The notes: generated by a model not told the origin, from the letters alone. Numbered from the stretch's first letter, positions 7,067 to 13,452 are shown. The stretch is DNA of 24,163 nt from Lachnospiraceae bacterium UBA7054 (GCA_002492725.1 DLAF01000059.1:1-24163), one strand, 5' to 3'. Numbers and translations are program-made.

Positions 7067-7663
7067 TCACTTCCTTATGATTCTACCGTCTTTGCGCTCC
7101 TTTGCTTTTGGCGCCTGCGCATCCTTAGGATACCCAAGCAGCACATGCAGGGCCGCGTAATAATCTGTTCTGATCTCCCACTCCTTTAATATCTCCTGCC
7201 CAAACGGATCGCGGAAGGAGTCCCAAGCCGAACCGATATAACACCCGCCAAGCCCAACTTCATGCGCGGCAAGCAGCATATTTTCAGCCGCCGCACTGGC
7301 ATCGTAAGGCCCGTACAGAAAATCCTTAGGAACAAATAACGTAATCACCGTCGGCGCATCATAAAAGGCATTCATAATACTAGAATCATCGGCAATACTC
7401 GGCTGCTCTTTTGAAATATATACGGTATCCGTTGACATCCTTACATGGGAATTGTTTTTCTTGATTCTCCCCAGCTTTTCATTGACCTCTCTATTCTGTG
7501 ATACCACAAACAGCACTCCCTGTCTGCCTCTGGCGCTGGGTGCATACAGTCCCGCCTCCAGCACGGTCAAAAGCTCTTCTTCCTCAATCTGTCTATCGAG
7601 AAAACGGCGTATGGTTCTTCTTGTTAATATGTTATGGATGACAGCGTCCTTTTCCGTTATCAT
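7067..7663 (-). CDS. Nitroreductase family FMN oxidoreductase
   Basis: A 198-residue protein of the usual length. RRTIRRF (15-21) is the FMN phosphate-binding start, YAPSARGRQGVLFVV follows at about 41-55, and the C-terminal half has AAAENMLLAAHEVGLGGCYIGS, the conserved flavin-contact region. Family members reduce nitro groups, quinones or enones with NAD(P)H; some act as dehydrogenases in RiPP or cofactor pathways. The strong site GGAGGAAATCAGA precedes ATG 7663. It follows the radical SAM gene by 152 bases that hold no other convincing gene. Substrate cannot be read from the sequence; a role in detoxification or in peptide maturation are both open. Confidence 0.85.
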   Translation of the reverse strand: MITEKDAVIHNILTRRTIRRFLDRQIEEEELLTVLEAGLYAPSARGRQGVLFVVSQNREVNEKLGRIKKNNSHVRMSTDTVYISKEQPSIADDSSIMNAFYDAPTVITLFVPKDFLYGPYDASAAAENMLLAAHEVGLGGCYIGSAWDSFRDPFGQEILKEWEIRTDYYAALHVLLGYPKDAQAPKAKERKDGRIIRK

Positions 7664-7815
7664 TCTGATTTCCTCCTTCCTCCTGTTTCCTGTTCAGCCC
7701 TCTATGTTTTTCGCCATGCTCAAGCTCAATTCCGCTTCGCTTCATTTCGCTTGACGGCTGTCGCCGTATAGTCCAGTCGTCATAAGTCTGTCCGTGAGCC
7801 AGCTCCCGTCCTTCC

Positions 7816-8868
7816 TTATGTCTCTTGCCCTGCATGGCTCGTAGCTTTCCAACACTGCGGGTCCTCGTCGTAAAAATCTCCATGCGCCCCACTCGCTACG
7901 GCGGGACAGCCGCGACACCACGCCTTCAGCTCGCATTTGGCACATTTTTTGAATTTATCGTAATCGCGGTACTGCTCCATCTGGCACACCCACACATCGG
8001 CCAGCCTGTCTTCAAATATGTTTGCCACCTTGCTATTTTGCACCCGTCTGCAGGCGTAAATATCGCCGTTTGGCAGGATTGTGATATGACAGTTACCGCA
8101 GTTGCATCCCCCGTAAATGACGCCCTCCTTCGCATCCTCCGGAATTTTAAATTCGCCGATTTCATACTCGTACAGCGTCCACAGATGATCTTTTTTATTA
8201 AAATAAGTCTCGCATCCGGCAGCCTCGTATTCCTTAAACTTTTTATCACAGGCTGCAAGCAGCTCCCGATATTCCATTGGGGTCATCCCCGTATCCTTTT
8301 CTTCGCTGGTGGGACAGTATCTGGCAAAGGCAAACACATCCGCCTTATGCGCCACCACCGTGTCTATGATATCCGGGATTTCCCTGATGTTTTTCCCTGA
8401 CACCGTGGTCATGATAACGGCCCGGATACCCGCCCGCTTCAAACAGCCGATCTTTTCAAGCGTCAGATCAAAGGAGCCCGGCTTCCGAAACCAATCGTGG
8501 GTTTCTCTCATCCCGTCAAGAGAAAGCTGGTATTTCTGACAACCATACTCTTTCATTCTCCTGCAGACTTCATCATTCAGATGGAACGGATTGCCCAAAA
8601 TCGTAAAGGGAATGTCTTTACTTTTCAAAAGCGCAAGCAGCCGCCAGAAATCCTGGTGCAGAATCGGGTCCCCACCCGTGATGTAGAAGTAGGGAAGTCT
8701 ATGGTACACCTGACAAAAATCCTCGCAGGCCGCCAACACTTCCTGCATCTGCTCCCAGTTCATGGAATCCAAATTCTTACAGTTGTTTTCAGAAAAAATA
8801 TAACAGTGTTTGCATCGCTGATCGCAGTCGTCGGTGATATGCCACTGAAAGGCAAAATATTCGCTCAT
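7816..8868 (-). CDS. Radical SAM/SPASM peptide maturase (ACGX-like RiPP system)
   Basis: A 350-residue enzyme. CDQRCKHC gives the CX3CX2C [4Fe-4S]-SAM site (Cys15, 19, 22); FYITGGDPILH is the GGDP SAM-binding motif; QLSLDG lies in the barrel. The SPASM part has Cys255, 257 and 260, GDIYAC (Cys273), Cys295, then Cys309-X2-Cys312-X5-Cys318-X2-Cys321 and Cys339, enough to hold two auxiliary clusters. Such enzymes install thioether or carbon crosslinks in ribosomal peptides. The next gene upstream on the same strand encodes a small ACGSACGAG-repeat peptide, a clear substrate candidate. ATG 8868 follows GGGGAAG. I recall a radical SAM/SPASM family named for an ACGX system that fits this pairing, but the exact family assignment is unverified. 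No exporter or protease gene is nearby. Confidence 0.85.
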   Translation of the reverse strand: MSEYFAFQWHITDDCDQRCKHCYIFSENNCKNLDSMNWEQMQEVLAACEDFCQVYHRLPYFYITGGDPILHQDFWRLLALLKSKDIPFTILGNPFHLNDEVCRRMKEYGCQKYQLSLDGMRETHDWFRKPGSFDLTLEKIGCLKRAGIRAVIMTTVSGKNIREIPDIIDTVVAHKADVFAFARYCPTSEEKDTGMTPMEYRELLAACDKKFKEYEAAGCETYFNKKDHLWTLYEYEIGEFKIPEDAKEGVIYGGCNCGNCHITILPNGDIYACRRVQNSKVANIFEDRLADVWVCQMEQYRDYDKFKKCAKCELKAWCRGCPAVASGAHGDFYDEDPQCWKATSHAGQET

Positions 8869-8890
8869 TGTTTCTTCCCCGCTTTCTAAT

Positions 8891-8954
8891 TTATGTAAAC
8901 CGTCTTCAAATTCTGTTTTATGTAAATCGCAAGCATATTTCGTATTATGTAAAT
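8891..8954 (+). repeat. Three TTATGTAAA copies at exact 27-base spacing
   Basis: TTATGTAAAC at 8891, TTATGTAAAT at 8918 and TTATGTAAAT at 8945 stand exactly 27 bases apart, each followed by a partly similar AT-rich spacer, in the gap between the peptide precursor and the radical SAM gene. An opposite-orientation set occurs at 9974-10025. Function unknown: tandem protein-binding sites or remnants of a degenerate 27-bp repeat. Confidence 0.6.
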
Positions 8955-8963
8955 CATGCTTGC
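8929..8963. repeat. Hairpin GCAAGCAT/ATGCTTGC, terminator-like on the plus strand
   Basis: Perfect 8-bp arms (8929-8936 and 8956-8963) surround a 19-base loop that holds one TTATGTAAA copy. On the plus strand it is followed by ATTATTTTTTTC, the form of an intrinsic terminator, but no plus-strand gene ends here. On the minus strand no T run follows. It could stop antisense transcription before the precursor gene, or shape the message between precursor and maturase. Confidence 0.4.
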
Positions 8964-8980
8964 ATTATTTTTTTCTGCCC

Positions 8981-9006
8981 GGCAGCCTGTCTACTCACAG
9001 ACTGCC
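8981..9006 (-). repeat. Hairpin after the peptide precursor gene
   Basis: Read on the minus strand, GGCAGTCTGT and ACAGGCTGCC pair over 10 bp with one wobble, with a 6-base loop, 28 bases after the precursor stop codon. What follows is GGGCAGAAAAAAA rather than a T run, so it is not a classical terminator. A message-stabilising or attenuating structure that would give more precursor than maturase mRNA is plausible, as RiPP precursors are usually needed in excess. Confidence 0.4.
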
Positions 9007-9033
9007 AGACGATCCAGGTACCCCAGAGCCGAA

Positions 9034-9273
9034 TTATTGACCTCCCGCTCCACAAGCCGAGCCGCACGCCGCAGGTTTCTCTTCCGGCTTGTCTCCCGCC
9101 CCGCAGGCCGAACCGCACGCCGCAGGTTTCTCTTCCGGTTTGTCTCCCGCCCCGCAGGCTGAGCCGCATGCCGCAGGTTTCTCTGCCGGCTTGTCTCCCG
9201 CCCCGCAGGCTGAGCCGCATGCCGCGGCGGGCGCTGCCTCGTTGTTCCATCCTGATAAATTAGAAAGTGCCAT
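9034..9273 (-). CDS. Cys-rich tandem-repeat RiPP precursor peptide (ACGX-like)
   Basis: A 79-residue peptide. A short leader (MALSNLSGWNNEAAPAA, residues 1-17) is followed by three 17-residue repeats, ACGSACGAG plus DKP(A/E)EKPA, and a final ACGSACGAGGQ. The eight Cys lie at 19/23, 36/40, 53/57 and 70/74, each pair as CGSAC, joined by charged proline linkers. This bead-on-string design, together with the radical SAM/SPASM gene 165 bases downstream on the same strand, makes a modified peptide (for instance thioether crosslinks at each CGSAC unit) the best explanation. GGAGGT before ATG 9273 is strong. There is no secretion signal and no double-Gly cleavage site. A metal-binding peptide without modification is an alternative. 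I recall the name ACGX-repeat peptide for such substrates, unverified. Confidence 0.8.
   Translation of the reverse strand: MALSNLSGWNNEAAPAAACGSACGAGDKPAEKPAACGSACGAGDKPEEKPAACGSACGAGDKPEEKPAACGSACGAGGQ
9043..9222 (-). repeat. 51-bp tandem repeats inside the precursor gene (3.5 units)
   Basis: Three full units of 51 bp and a partial fourth, very GC-rich against AT-rich flanks, encode the 17-residue peptide repeats. Units differ by only a few bases (for example GCA/GAA giving Ala or Glu in the linker; synonymous changes at Gly and Ala codons), so copy number is probably prone to change by slippage or recombination. Confidence 0.9.
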
Positions 9274-9379
9274 AATTTCTTACCTCCTTCTGTCCTTAAT
9301 GTTTTTGTTTCTGTCCTTTCGACAATTTCATTCTAGCAAGGCAGAGTAACGAAAAAAAGTACGCACTTTTTTATTAGAT

Positions 9380-9397
9380 AGTTACCTTTTGGTAACT
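9380..9397. promoter_or_regulatory. Perfect inverted repeat AGTTACC-TTTT-GGTAACT, likely HxlR operator
   Basis: Seven-base arms with a 4-base centre lie in the divergent region, 107 bases before the precursor start and 65 bases upstream of the hxlR -35 box. GTTAC/GTAAC half-sites are the kind bound by HxlR dimers. On the minus strand a TTGA-starting -35-like box (TTGAGT) directly abuts it, with only a weak -10, so the site may sit in the precursor promoter spacer; that promoter remains uncertain. Confidence 0.55.
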
Positions 9398-9444
9398 CAA
9401 TGTTATATGCAAAAAATAGCCCTGCATAAATTACAGTCTTGTTC

Positions 9445-9473
9445 TTGCCATTTTAGGAATATTACACTATAAT
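9445..9473 (+). promoter_or_regulatory. Sigma-A-type promoter of the hxlR-like gene
   Basis: TTGCCA at 9445-9450 (5 of 6) and a perfect TATAAT at 9468-9473 are separated by 17 bases. Transcription should start near 9480, about 70 bases upstream of the regulator's start codon. Confidence 0.75.
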
Positions 9474-9550
9474 CAGAATGTAAGTATTTTTAGGAAACCA
9501 TTGCAGACTCAACCTTATTGAGGCCAAACGATCACAGAAATGAGGTAACC

Positions 9551-9874
9551 ATGAAAACCAAAGACGAATTACCCGACTGCCCCGTCGCAACCACCGTGTC
9601 GCTGATTGGCAGCAAGTGGAAACTATTGATCATCCGAAACCTTCTGACCCGCCCCTGGCGGTTTAATGAACTAAAAAAAGATCTGGACGGCATCAGCCAA
9701 AAGGTGCTGACCGATTCCCTCCGTTCCATGGAGGAGGACGGCATCGTCACTCGGACGGTCTATGCCGAGGTGCCGCCCCGCGTAGAATATGCGCTGAGCG
9801 AACTGGGAGAATCACTGCGTCCGATTCTGGACGCCATGCTGGAATGGGGAAACGCATACAAAGGGGCCGTATAG
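9551..9874 (+). CDS. HxlR family winged-helix regulator
   Basis: A 107-residue protein, the usual size of the family. DCPVATTVSLIGSKWKLLII (about 9-28) and the winged helix with WRFNELKKDLDGISQKVLTD and LRSMEEDGIVTRTVYAEVPP are characteristic HxlR features, as is the ending YALSELGESLRPILDAM. It would bind DNA as a dimer. Cys10, just before Pro-Val, is at the place of the redox-sensing Cys in relatives such as YodB and HypR of Bacillus subtilis, so thiol or electrophile sensing is plausible. ATG 9551 follows GAGGT at proper distance; upstream in-frame codons lack one. It is divergent from the peptide/maturase block and probably controls it through the palindrome at 9380-9397. Confidence 0.87.
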   Translation: MKTKDELPDCPVATTVSLIGSKWKLLIIRNLLTRPWRFNELKKDLDGISQKVLTDSLRSMEEDGIVTRTVYAEVPPRVEYALSELGESLRPILDAMLEWGNAYKGAV

Positions 9875-9934
9875 GCATCCGATCATACTGCTATCTGCCA
9901 GCATAGCGGCCATATCCGGAACTGCAAAAAAGAA

Positions 9935-9965
9935 CCGCCCGGGTATCACACAACTTCCCGGGCGG
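9935..9965. terminator. Intrinsic terminator between hxlR-like gene and htpG (mainly for htpG)
   Basis: CCGCCCGGG (9935-9943) and CCCGGGCGG (9957-9965) form a perfect 9-bp stem with a 13-base loop. On the minus strand it is followed by TTCTTTTTTG, a good T run about 73 bases past the htpG stop codon. On the plus strand only CCATTTTA follows, so it would be a weaker stop for the hxlR-like gene. A bidirectional terminator fits the convergent arrangement. Confidence 0.75.
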
Positions 9966-9973
9966 CCATTTTA

Positions 9974-10025
9974 GTTTACATAACTGCACTATACATTACA
10001 TAACCATCACATTAAGTTTACATAA
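9974..10025 (-). repeat. Three GTTTACATAA-type copies, inverted relative to 8891-8954
   Basis: GTTTACATAA at 9974-9983, a variant CATTACATAA at 9994-10003 and GTTTACATAA at 10016-10025, spaced 20 and 22 bases, lie just after the terminator and end 12 bases before the htpG stop. They are the reverse complement of the TTATGTAAAC motif at 8891, so the two sets face each other around the precursor and hxlR-like genes. Confidence 0.55.
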
Positions 10026-10037
10026 CAAACTCACATC

Positions 10038-12158
10038 TTACTTCGTCAGCATCATCATGATCTCGTTGCTTCTCGCCACAAACTTCGTCATCGCCTCCGG
10101 CTCAAGCGGCGCCTGCTGCAAAAGCGCCAGATCGTAGAGCTGTTCGCAGATCATCTTCACATTCTCGCCGTCCTGATGCTCCAGCACATACTGCACAAGC
10201 GGATGGTTCGCATTCAAGATCAGCGTCTCTCCCTCCTTGCCGAACATTCCCATATCCATACCCGGCATAGAGTACATCTTCATCATATCCTGCATTCTGC
10301 GGGACTCCTCGGAGAGCGTGATCATGGAAGAAATCTTCTTGTTCTTCAGCTTCTCGATCTTCACCTTGATCTCGTCCTTCTTAAGAACCTTCTTCATCAG
10401 CTTAGCGATACTTTCTGCCTGCTCCTCCATCTCCTTCTCGGCCTTCTTGGAGGTCTTTGCCTTAAAGGTATCTGTCAGATCAGCGTCGATACGCTGGAAC
10501 TTGATGCCCTCGTTCTTCGCCTCAAGCTGGGAGACAAAAGGCTGGTCAATATTGTGGGTCAGCACCACCGCGTCCATCTTAGCCGCTTTGAACATATTGA
10601 TGTACTGGCTCTGCTGCTTCTCATCAGTCACATAGTAGATGACCTTTTCCTTCTTCTCCTCTTCGGCTTCGGAATCATCCCCGCTATCTGTGTTCTCATC
10701 CTCCGCCTTATCACCGTTTTCATCCACGATCTCAGCGTCTACCTTCTCGCCGTTCTCATCGACTACTTCAGCTTCCACCTTCTCGCCGTTCTCATCGGTA
10801 GCAGTCTCCTGTGTCTCGTCGGGATCGATCTTATTAACTTCCAGACACTCGGGCAGGGTCATATAATTGCCATCCAGGTTCTTAAAGAGGATGTAGTCCG
10901 TCATCTTCTCGCAGAACTTATCGTCCTTTAAACAGCCAAACTTGATGAAGGGACTGATATCATCCCAATACTTCTCGTACTCTTCCTTCTCGGTCTTGCA
11001 CATGCCGGACAGCTTATCCGCCACCTTCTTGGTAATGTACTCGCTGATTTTCTTCACAAAGCCGTCGTTTTGCAATGCGCTTCTGGAGACGTTGAGCGGC
11101 AGATCAGGACAGTCGATTACGCCCTTTAAGAGCATCAGGAACTCAGGAATCACTTCCTTGATGTTGTCCGCGATAAACACCTGATTGTTATATAATTTGA
11201 TGGTTCCCTCGATGGACTCATACTCCATATTGATCTTCGGGAAGTAGAGGATGCCCTTCATATTAAACGGATAATCCATGTTCAAATGAATCCAGAACAA
11301 AGGCTCCTTATAATCCTGGAAGACTTTGCGGTAAAACTCAAGATACTCCTCCCTGGTGCACTCGTTGGGGTGTTTCGCCCAAAGAGGATTCGTCTCATTG
11401 AGAAGCTCGGGACGTTTCTTAATCTTCAATTTCTGCTCGTCCTCTTCCTTCTCCTTCTTAATCTCCTCTACCACCTCGTCGGTAGGAAGCTTTTCTGCTT
11501 CCGTGATGGTCTGCGTTTCCGTAGTGTTTGCCTTGGATATCCAGATTTCCGTCGGCATGAAGGAGCAGTATTTTTTAATAACCTCTTTCGCCTTATATTC
11601 GTTGCAGAACTCCAGACAGTCTTCGTTGATATGAAGGGTGATTTCCGTGCCTACTTCGGTTCTCTTCCCTTCCTCCATATCAAATTCCGTACCGCCGTCG
11701 CAGGTCCAGTGCACCGCCTGCGCGCCATTTTGCCAGGATAAGGTATCGATTTCCACCTCGTCCGCCACCATGAACGCCGAATAAAAGCCCAGACCGAAAT
11801 GCCCGATGATCTGATCCTCGTTCGCCTTGTCCTTATATTTCTCAATGAAATCCGTCGCACCGGAAAAGGCGATCTGGTTAATGTACTCCTCCACCTCGTC
11901 CGCCGTCATACCGATACCGTTATCAATGAATTTTAACGTTTTCTCCTCGGGATTGACGATTACCTGAATTTTTGCCTTGTAATCATCCGCCAGCGCATAT
12001 TCACCCATCATATCCAGCTTTTTTAACTTCGTGATCGCATCGCATCCGTTCGAGATCAGCTCCCTGAAAAAGATATCGTGATCGGAATACAACCACTTTT
12101 TGATGATCGGGAAAATATTGTCGCTGTTGATTGATAAACTGCCATGTTTTGCTGCCAT
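10038..12158 (-). CDS. htpG: Molecular chaperone HtpG (Hsp90 family)
   Basis: A 706-residue Hsp90, longer than the usual 620-640. The N-terminal ATPase domain has ELISNGCDAITKL (33-45), DNGIGM (79-84) and GHFGLGFYSAFMV (119-131); a charged linker (about 225-250) follows, then the middle domain with NVSRSALQ (356-363) holding the catalytic Arg. An acidic insert at about 444-506 includes three DENGEKV-type repeats and is unusual. The C-terminal dimerisation part is present. The protein folds and stabilises client proteins in the cytoplasm using ATP. ATG 12158 is chosen because relatives begin MAAKHG or similar and GAGG is close; an ATG at 12182 would add eight residues. A perfect CIRCE upstream indicates HrcA heat-shock control; a terminator lies at 9935-9965. 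Confidence 0.95.
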   Translation of the reverse strand: MAAKHGSLSINSDNIFPIIKKWLYSDHDIFFRELISNGCDAITKLKKLDMMGEYALADDYKAKIQVIVNPEEKTLKFIDNGIGMTADEVEEYINQIAFSGATDFIEKYKDKANEDQIIGHFGLGFYSAFMVADEVEIDTLSWQNGAQAVHWTCDGGTEFDMEEGKRTEVGTEITLHINEDCLEFCNEYKAKEVIKKYCSFMPTEIWISKANTTETQTITEAEKLPTDEVVEEIKKEKEEDEQKLKIKKRPELLNETNPLWAKHPNECTREEYLEFYRKVFQDYKEPLFWIHLNMDYPFNMKGILYFPKINMEYESIEGTIKLYNNQVFIADNIKEVIPEFLMLLKGVIDCPDLPLNVSRSALQNDGFVKKISEYITKKVADKLSGMCKTEKEEYEKYWDDISPFIKFGCLKDDKFCEKMTDYILFKNLDGNYMTLPECLEVNKIDPDETQETATDENGEKVEAEVVDENGEKVDAEIVDENGDKAEDENTDSGDDSEAEEEKKEKVIYYVTDEKQQSQYINMFKAAKMDAVVLTHNIDQPFVSQLEAKNEGIKFQRIDADLTDTFKAKTSKKAEKEMEEQAESIAKLMKKVLKKDEIKVKIEKLKNKKISSMITLSEESRRMQDMMKMYSMPGMDMGMFGKEGETLILNANHPLVQYVLEHQDGENVKMICEQLYDLALLQQAPLEPEAMTKFVARSNEIMMMLTK
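10689..10796 (-). repeat. 36-bp tandem repeats encoding an acidic segment in HtpG
   Basis: Three successive 12-residue units (DENGEKVEAEVV, DENGEKVDAEIV, DENGDKAEDENT; residues 455-490) are encoded by near-repeats in DNA, with an extra acidic run after them. They enlarge a surface loop of the middle domain, between the TLPECLEV and VIYYVTDE segments, and are likely variable in length between strains. Confidence 0.85.
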
Positions 12159-12252
12159 TTCCTCACGTTCCTTTCTTTTCATAAACCTTGACCTTACGCC
12201 CGCTTTTCACACTGTGCAAACCCTGTTTGCGGGATTTGCTTATCTGTGGAAT

Positions 12253-12281
12253 AGTTTAATACCCAAAAAAATAGAAGTCAA
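12253..12281 (-). promoter_or_regulatory. Promoter of htpG
   Basis: On the minus strand, TTGACT (12281-12276, 5 of 6) and TAAACT (12258-12253, 4 of 6) are separated by 17 bases. The CIRCE ends seven bases upstream of the -35 box. Transcription would start near 12246, leaving a leader of about 90 bases. Confidence 0.65.
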
Positions 12282-12288
12282 GAAAAAA

Positions 12289-12315
12289 TTAGCACTCATT
12301 CAAAGTGAGTGCTAA
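12289..12315. promoter_or_regulatory. CIRCE element (HrcA operator)
   Basis: TTAGCACTC, nine bases, GAGTGCTAA: a perfect match to the CIRCE consensus. HrcA bound here represses class I heat-shock genes and is released when GroE is occupied by misfolded protein. Its place just upstream of the htpG -35 box ties this gene to the HrcA regulon, whereas htpG of Bacillus subtilis is not CIRCE-controlled. Confidence 0.96.
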
Positions 12316-12381
12316 TAATTTGCGTTTTATGCCGTATTTATGCGGGTTTTCGGAATTATAAACTTTTTCTAAAGTCAAAAC

Positions 12382-13452
12382 TCAGCTTCCAAAATACTCT
12401 GTATAGATCTCAAAAAAATTCTGCGTGCTCACATCCTCATCATGAATAAAGCTCACGGTATCCCAAAGTTCTTCATTCAGGTTTCTGGTGAGCGTCTCCA
12501 CATAGGCGTCATACTCCTGCCCGAAAGCCTCCTCCCGCCGCTGTTCCACGATCTTTACCTTATTGGCGTCGGTCTCCTCTTTGTCAAAGGTATTGATACA
12601 CTTGATGATATGATAGCCAAACTCTGTCTCCACCACATCACTGATCTCTTCGGTGCCCAGGTTGAAAGCCGCCGTCTCAAAGGCCTCATCCATCTCACCC
12701 TTGCCAAAAGAATAGGTGGCCTTATCGTCCTCACTGTATCTGCGGATCAGCGCGTCAAAATCCTCGCCTGCTTTCGCCAGCCCCATGACCTCAACCGCCC
12801 GCTTATAGGCTTCCTTCTTCGCCTCCTCGGTGTACTCAATCTTTTTGCCCGTCCCGTCCAGCGCATAGGTCTTGATCAGGATATGCTGCACGGTGATGGT
12901 TCTCGCCTCGTCATCGCTGATCTCCGGATTAATGTCCTTAATTGTGTACTGGTACATCTTCTCCGCCCTGGCAAGCTCCTTATAGAGGGAACGGATTGTC
13001 TTTTCGGTGACACCCATCAGCTCAATCTCCCGATCCCCCAGCGTCTCATAATAGGCCTTTGCCGCATTCTCCGCCCGGGCCTCCTCCTCGTCGGAAAGTT
13101 TCACCTCGTATTTTTCCGCCATCAAATTCATGGTCTTAATCTGTGCGATCTGCGCCAGCGCAATATTTTTTACATTTTCTTCCAATGTCATGCCATCCGC
13201 CCTGGTCTCCCAGATCTCTCTCCCGAAAACGCTCTCGTAGCGGTTCTGGATCGTAGTCAGATACACCATCAGTTCAGACAGCTTGCAGGAGTTTGTCTCA
13301 ATGCGGAATATCTCGTCCTTCTCAAAACCTGTGGTGAGCACCACCTTTGTGCCAAAGCCGCCCTCCCCGCAGCCTGTCAGCGTGTTTAACAAAAGGCCTG
13401 CTGTCAAAATTGCCGCCAATATCCTTTTAAGCGCCATTCTACGATATGTCAT
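12382..13452 (-). CDS. Parvulin-type peptidyl-prolyl isomerase lipoprotein (PrsA/SurA-like)
   Basis: A 356-residue protein with a basic N-terminus, a hydrophobic stretch and the lipobox LTGC (Cys28), so it should be a lipoprotein on the outer face of the membrane. A SurA/PrsA-like helical N-domain covers about 55-185; the rotamase domain (about 190-315) has ITVQHILIKT, RRYSEDDKATYSFGKGEM and ISDVVETEFGYHIIK, the typical parvulin blocks. It would speed folding of exported proteins by proline isomerisation. The start ATG overlaps the stop of the PHP gene (ATGA at 13452-13449), so it is translationally coupled. A start at the second Met (MALKR) is possible. No strong terminator is seen before the htpG promoter region. 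Confidence 0.87.
   Translation of the reverse strand: MTYRRMALKRILAAILTAGLLLNTLTGCGEGGFGTKVVLTTGFEKDEIFRIETNSCKLSELMVYLTTIQNRYESVFGREIWETRADGMTLEENVKNIALAQIAQIKTMNLMAEKYEVKLSDEEEARAENAAKAYYETLGDREIELMGVTEKTIRSLYKELARAEKMYQYTIKDINPEISDDEARTITVQHILIKTYALDGTGKKIEYTEEAKKEAYKRAVEVMGLAKAGEDFDALIRRYSEDDKATYSFGKGEMDEAFETAAFNLGTEEISDVVETEFGYHIIKCINTFDKEETDANKVKIVEQRREEAFGQEYDAYVETLTRNLNEELWDTVSFIHDEDVSTQNFFEIYTEYFGS

Noticed and set aside
7664..7815. Possible small gene between the radical SAM and nitroreductase genes
   Set aside because: Open frames here run into the neighbouring genes in other phases and show no start site with a ribosome site or recognisable protein; treated as intergenic.
8891..8954. 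CRISPR array
   Set aside because: The repeated core is only 9-10 bases and the 27-base period leaves no proper spacer; no cas genes are present.
8929..8975. Terminator for the precursor transcript
   Set aside because: The T run follows the hairpin only on the plus strand, whereas the precursor is transcribed from the minus strand.
8868..9263. Plus-strand repeat protein (SLPACLPPRR-type repeats) over the precursor gene
   Set aside because: It is the antisense reading of the 51-bp repeats. It lacks a good ribosome site, while the minus-strand reading has GGAGGT and a meaningful Cys pattern with a matching enzyme gene.
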